Of a DNA stretch of 64,000 bases, positions 60,191-64,000 are shown piece after piece (within the stretch, counting starts at the first letter, position 1; the number at the start of each line of letters is the position of its first letter). The position numbers and the translations under genes are program-made. The notes below the pieces were generated by a model that ran no database searches, had not been told where the DNA came from, and saw nothing but the letters and a program-made list of their open reading frames with translations. The DNA is from Chitinophaga barathri (GTDB lineage: Bacteria > Bacteroidota > Bacteroidia > Chitinophagales > Chitinophagaceae). The stretch spans positions 62,001-126,000 of the forward strand of contig NZ_RMBX01000017.1 in the NCBI RefSeq assembly GCF_003807585.1, read 5' to 3'.

Positions 60191-60595
60191 TTAGCGTAAT
60201 ACAATTGTATCCCTGTGGATCATGCTTTCCGGGCCCCAGGCGCCGGGGCCAACCCATTTGATGTAATAGGTGCCTGGCGAAGGGTAAGTTTTGGTAAAGG
60301 TTGCTGTGCGCGTCGGAATGTCATCGGTACAGACCGCCTCTTTGGGATAACGGCCCAAAACTTTTACCACCAGCGTATCCGCCTGTGTGGAAGACACAAA
60401 CGAACCGAACTGGCCGCAGCCGTTGAATACCGCGAAGGTCACTTTCATATTGATGGTGAGGCCGCCACCGGTGTGGTTCAGCAGCTCAGTATCGTATACA
60501 GGGCTTACCATGGTTTCGTATTTACTTTCTTTCGGATCCTTTTTGCACGAAGTGAGGGCGAGCAGCAAGGCTGCGGCCATAAGGCATAGTTTCAT
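60191..60595 (-). CDS. lipoprotein, 134 aa, paralogue of the previous gene
   Basis: Lipoprotein (LTSC, Cys 17) of the same design as the 131-aa gene downstream: LTINMKVTFAVFNGCGQFGS, ADTLVVKVLGRYPKEAVCTD and FTKTYPSPGTYYIKWVGPG, then MIHRDTIVLR. The two conserved Cys are present in both. The pair is a tandem duplication in one operon (11-bp gap). The role is unknown; an Ig-like surface or periplasmic protein is the most that can be said. Confidence 0.78.
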   Translation of the reverse strand: MKLCLMAAALLLALTSCKKDPKESKYETMVSPVYDTELLNHTGGGLTINMKVTFAVFNGCGQFGSFVSSTQADTLVVKVLGRYPKEAVCTDDIPTRTATFTKTYPSPGTYYIKWVGPGAWGPESMIHRDTIVLR

Positions 60596-60689
60596 GATCT
60601 CCGTTTTGTTTTAAACGGGCGGGAAAATTAAAAAGTTACAATATATCTCAAAAGAACCCTCCCTCATGGAAAGTTTACTGTTACCTCCA

Positions 60690-60722
60690 AAAAAGAGAGG
60701 CCGCCCAAATGAGCGGCCTCTT
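60690..60722 (-). terminator. terminator of the CHU_C surface-protein gene
   Basis: Stem AGAGGCCGC / GCGGCCTCT with an 8-nt loop; on the minus strand it is followed by CTCTTTTTTGG. It lies about 35 bp past the stop. Confidence 0.8.
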
Positions 60723-60756
60723 CCAGTGAAAGAATCGGGTCTTTTGTTTGAAAATA

Positions 60757-63700
60757 TTATCTCACCACGGTCACATCGCCTTTGAGTATGAAGGCGGGGC
60801 CGTTTGTTACTTTTTTGTACGTGAGCCACCATACAAAGGTTCCTACATCTACCGGGCGGCCTTTGTAAGTACCGTCCCAGCCGTTGTGCTGGTCTTTGCT
60901 GATGTACACCATTTCACCCCAGCGGTTGAAGATGCGCAGCTCGTAGTCGTACATCGGGCCTCTTACCACGGGGCGGAACAGGTCGTTGTTTCCGTCTCCG
61001 TTCGGAGAGAAGGCGTTCGGTACTTCAGGTTTGCTGTCGCACTCTTTCACATCTATGGTGATCTCGTCCGTAGTGCTGCCGCAATCGTTGAACACCGTCA
61101 CGCTGTAAGTACCCGGCTGGGTCACCTCGATGGTGGCGCTGGTGGCGCCGGTGCTCCATTGGTAAGCGGTGGCGTTCACAGCATTCGCCTTCAGGATGTG
61201 GCGACGGCCTTTACAGATGATCGTGTCGTTGCCCAGGTTCACTGTCGGCGGACCGGCGATGGTCACCCTGATGCTGTCTTCCTGGTACCTGTCGCAGTAG
61301 CGGTCCAGTATGCCCAGTTTGTACACACCGCCTGTGTTGATGCTCTTCACAGGGTTCAGATCCCCGTCGTTCCAGCGGTAGGTGGCCGCATCAGGATGAC
61401 GTGCGTCTATGATGATGCTTCCGCCAGGGCACATGATGCGGTCCGGTCCGAGGTCGAACGTCATGTTCGGACGTTCTGCCACTCTTACGGATTCCCTCAC
61501 CACGCAATTGTCCCTGTACACGGCTACGGAATAGGTTCCGGCCCTGCTTACGAGGATGGAGTTGCCCATCTCACCGGTGCCCCACTGTATACGTCCTGCG
61601 TTCGTGTTAACGGTCAGCATCACGGTCTGGCCCGGGCAGATGGTGGTATCCCTGCTGAGGGTGATATCCGGCGGCGGATTTACGGTTACGTTGATGGTAT
61701 CGATGGTGATACATCCGTTTTTGATCACCTGTACCCAGAAGCGTTCCTGTGTGCTTACGTTGATGCTCGGTGTAGTGGCGCCCGTGCTCCAGAAGTAGCT
61801 GGATGCGCCTGCTACGGTTGCGTCAAGCGTTACGCTCTGGCCGCGGCAGATGGTCGTGTCAGGGATGTCTATCAGCGGCATCGGTATCACGCTCACTTCT
61901 ATGGAATCGGTGGCGGTACACATACCGTTGCTCACGGTTACGCTGTATTTGCCGGCCTGCGTTACCCTGATGCGCTGGGTGGTTTCCCCGGTGCTCCAGG
62001 TGATGTTGTACCCGAAGTTTGCAGGGCCCGCATCCAGTACCATACCGTTTCCTCCGCAGAGGCTGGTGTCTTTGCCCAGGTTCACCACCGGCATATTCAG
62101 GTAGTTGATGGTGTAGGTCATGGTGTCTGACACACAGCCTGTCACGCCGTCCCTTACGATGAAGGAAGCAGTAGTGGCGCCGTTCACGTTGAACCTCGGG
62201 TTGCTGGAGGTAATCGGTACCTGTACCGCGTTCGCAGGCGTAACTGCTACGAGGGTGTATACCGGCCTGCTCACATTACCGCGTGTTCTCAGCGTGATGA
62301 ACGGTGTGGTGCTACAGTTGGTGAATACATCGGCTTCCAGCTCAGGTTTCGGGCAAGGCATCACAATGATGCGCTGGATCACGTCCTGGGCCGCGTTGCC
62401 GCACTCATCCGTAATGCTCCACCTTCTGATGATGGTGTAACCGTTACAGAGATCCGGTGTGTACGGGTCAACGGTGTATTTCACTTTTTTCGGGAAGCTG
62501 GCGTCGCAGTTGTCTGTGGCGTTCAGCTCGATCATCGTGGTCGGGATGGCCTGACCACAGGTGAGGGTGATGTCCGCGGGCGGTGTTTCGATCACCGGCC
62601 TGGTGGTATCCCTTACTGTGATCACCTGGCGCATGGTGGCGGTGTTGCCGCACTCGTCTTTGGCGGTCCAGGTGTAGATCAGGCGATAATTGTTCATGCA
62701 GGCGCCCGGTATGTTCTCGCGAACCTGGTTGAAGGTTACGGCTACCGCACCGGCAATGCTGCAATTGTCTGATGCAGAGATGCTGATGGGCGAGGGGATG
62801 GCATCGCAGCTCACCGTGGTGTCCGCCGGTGCCGCCATGTTGAATACCGGTCTGGTGGTATCTATCACGGTGATCACCTGTGTGGCGGTGGCGCTGTTGC
62901 CGCACTCGTCCGTAGCCACCCACGTGCGGGTGAGCCTGTAGTTATTGATGCAATCGTTGGACAGCTGCATTTTGCTGAAGCTGTATGTGATCGTTACGTT
63001 GTTCGCGGAGCAGTTGTCCGTTGCTGTCATCACCGGTGCCGCGGGCACTTCGTGGCAGTTTACAGTGATGTTGGTAGGCGGCCGCAGGGTGAATACCGGT
63101 GCGGTTTTGTCTTCCACTGTTACGATCTGCCTTACGGTGGTGCTGTTGCCACACTGGTCGGTAGCGATCCAGGTGCGGATCAGGCGGTAGTTGTTCGCAC
63201 AGGCGCCCGGTATGTTCTCGCGCACTTCGGTTTTCACGATGTTCAGGGTGTTCGCCGGAGAACAGTTGTCGGTTGCCATCAGGTCAGGCTGTGCCGGGAT
63301 GGCGTCACAATCTGCGGTGATGTTCGCAGGGGCGGTAGTGGTGAACACCGGTGCGGTGTTGTCTTCTACCGTGAGTGTCTGCTCAACCGTCCTGCTATTG
63401 CCGCACTCATCTATCGCTGTCCAGGTGCGGATCAGGCGGTAGTTGTTCGCACAGGCGCCGGGGATGTCTTCGCGGCGTTCTGATTTGATATAGCGGATGT
63501 TGTTTGCCATGCTGCAATTGTCCATCGCGGTCAGGTCAGGTTGTACAGGGATGGCATTACATTCCACGGTGGCATTGGCAGGAGCGGAGACGGTGAATGT
63601 CGGCGCGGTACGGTCTGTCACTGTCAGTACCTGTTCTACCGTGCGGCTGTTGCCACATTCGTCGGTAGCGGTCCAGGTGCGGATCAGGCGGTAGTTGTTC

Positions 63701-64000
63701 GCACAGGCGCCCGGTATATCTTCCCTGCGTTCGTTCTTCACCACTGTTACACGGTTTGAAGGCGTACAGTTATCGGTTACGTTCAGGTCAGGCATTGCGG
63801 GTATCGCGCTGCATTCCACGGTTGCGTCCGCCGGTACGGATACGGTAAAGGTCGGCCTTGTGGTATCCTGTACGGTGATGGTCTGCGTTACCACTCTGGC
63901 GTTGCCACATTCGTCGGTAGCGGTCCAGGTGCGGATCAGGCGGTAGTTGTTCACACAGGCGCCGGAGATGTCTTCGCGGCGTTCTGCTCTTGTTACCGTG
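60757..64000 (-). CDS. CHU_C (type IX secretion, gliding-type) repeat surface protein, N-terminus outside window
   Basis: At least 1081 codons, open at the right edge. The N-terminal visible part has seven copies of an 84-residue Ig-like/HYR-type unit (NNYRLIRTWTATDECGNS, TVECDAIPA, DNCS). Five PKD/Ig-like units follow (VNLGKDTSLCGG, PDTTICRGQ, LSRDTTICPGQ, LGPDRIMCPGG, LGNDTIICKG, each with YxWSTG). The C-terminal CHU_C sorting domain (about the last 90 residues: PNAFSPNGDGNNDLFRPVV, IFNRWGEMVY, GWDGTYKGRPVDVGTFVWWL) directs export by the type IX secretion system, type B. The product is a large cell-surface adhesin-like protein. No start codon or signal peptide is visible. Confidence 0.92.
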   Translation of the reverse strand, partial: TVTRAERREDISGACVNNYRLIRTWTATDECGNARVVTQTITVQDTTRPTFTVSVPADATVECSAIPAMPDLNVTDNCTPSNRVTVVKNERREDIPGACANNYRLIRTWTATDECGNSRTVEQVLTVTDRTAPTFTVSAPANATVECNAIPVQPDLTAMDNCSMANNIRYIKSERREDIPGACANNYRLIRTWTAIDECGNSRTVEQTLTVEDNTAPVFTTTAPANITADCDAIPAQPDLMATDNCSPANTLNIVKTEVRENIPGACANNYRLIRTWIATDQCGNSTTVRQIVTVEDKTAPVFTLRPPTNITVNCHEVPAAPVMTATDNCSANNVTITYSFSKMQLSNDCINNYRLTRTWVATDECGNSATATQVITVIDTTRPVFNMAAPADTTVSCDAIPSPISISASDNCSIAGAVAVTFNQVRENIPGACMNNYRLIYTWTAKDECGNTATMRQVITVRDTTRPVIETPPADITLTCGQAIPTTMIELNATDNCDASFPKKVKYTVDPYTPDLCNGYTIIRRWSITDECGNAAQDVIQRIIVMPCPKPELEADVFTNCSTTPFITLRTRGNVSRPVYTLVAVTPANAVQVPITSSNPRFNVNGATTASFIVRDGVTGCVSDTMTYTINYLNMPVVNLGKDTSLCGGNGMVLDAGPANFGYNITWSTGETTQRIRVTQAGKYSVTVSNGMCTATDSIEVSVIPMPLIDIPDTTICRGQSVTLDATVAGASSYFWSTGATTPSINVSTQERFWVQVIKNGCITIDTINVTVNPPPDITLSRDTTICPGQTVMLTVNTNAGRIQWGTGEMGNSILVSRAGTYSVAVYRDNCVVRESVRVAERPNMTFDLGPDRIMCPGGSIIIDARHPDAATYRWNDGDLNPVKSINTGGVYKLGILDRYCDRYQEDSIRVTIAGPPTVNLGNDTIICKGRRHILKANAVNATAYQWSTGATSATIEVTQPGTYSVTVFNDCGSTTDEITIDVKECDSKPEVPNAFSPNGDGNNDLFRPVVRGPMYDYELRIFNRWGEMVYISKDQHNGWDGTYKGRPVDVGTFVWWLTYKKVTNGPAFILKGDVTVVR
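62922..64000 (-). repeat. 252-bp tandem repeats inside the CHU_C protein gene
   Basis: The same 37-bp block (plus strand AGGTGCGGATCAGGCGGTAG onward) recurs at 63171, 63423, 63675 and 63927, exactly 252 bp apart; a diverged copy is at 62922 (249 bp). Each unit encodes 84 residues. Neighbouring units are very similar at DNA level. Confidence 0.9.

Noticed and set aside
60748..62130. 460-aa plus-strand ORF
   Set aside because: Antisense to the CHU_C protein gene, whose domain content is unambiguous.

Overview
The window reads as a chromosomal segment of a Bacteroidota bacterium, most likely a Chitinophagaceae member close to Chitinophaga. The grounds are two SusC/SusD pairs, an ECF sigma / FecR / TonB-receptor cascade, a type IX secretion (CHU_C, gliding-type) giant protein, many lipoproteins with short lipoboxes, and promoter elements of the Bacteroidota form TTG-N19/20-TANNTTTG. 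G+C looks close to one half. I saw no tRNA, rRNA, CRISPR array, IS element or prophage.

Layout. 1-714: trhO (cut by the left edge), then a small 47-aa membrane ORF. 1.2-2.9 kb: a LytS/LytTR-type two-component pair. 3.1-13.5 kb: one long minus-strand signalling and uptake locus, read as S41 protease, ECF sigma factor, FecR anti-sigma factor, STN-type TonB receptor, beta-helix-like lipoprotein and a second lipoprotein, followed by a decayed duplicate of the last part (a frameshifted beta-helix gene and a 39-bp scar of a second receptor). 13.7-19.9 kb: ABC-F ATPase, DUF3347 lipoprotein, TonB receptor, SMUG-type DNA glycosylase and a small membrane protein. 19.9-23.7 kb: a two-gene operon of an unrecognised 807-aa protein and a patatin-like lipase, with a good promoter. 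24-26 kb: a lipoprotein, a decayed membrane-protein gene and a DUF6929-like protein. 26-32.9 kb: SusD and SusC with a DeoR regulator and a Fic protein upstream. 33.1-36 kb: thrS and infC; the usual rpmI-rplT partners are absent. 36-42.2 kb: a HEAT-repeat protein and a SusC-SusD-DUF4397 operon.

42.5-55.4 kb is a plus-strand metal and envelope region: a CDF transporter, three 53-bp tandem repeats with hairpins, an OmpR/HisKA pair, a secreted CsgG/TolB-like protein, a large MscS channel, a 139-bp inverted repeat, then a complete CzcCBA-type efflux pump ending in a secreted His/Lys-rich 42-residue peptide. 55.5-60.6 kb: a lipoprotein, a serine beta-lactamase-like hydrolase, serA with a near-consensus promoter, a noncoding array with an 11-bp period, DUF4260, and two paralogous lipoproteins. 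60.8 kb to the right edge: a CHU_C-terminated surface protein with 84-residue repeats, N-terminus outside the window.

How the genes work together. The sigma/FecR/receptor locus looks like a classical cell-surface signalling relay with a protease added at its head. The CDF, two-component, pump and peptide genes fit divalent-metal homeostasis. The least explained items are the 807-aa/patatin operon, the 11-bp-period array, the 53-bp hairpin repeats and the scarred receptor-unit duplication.
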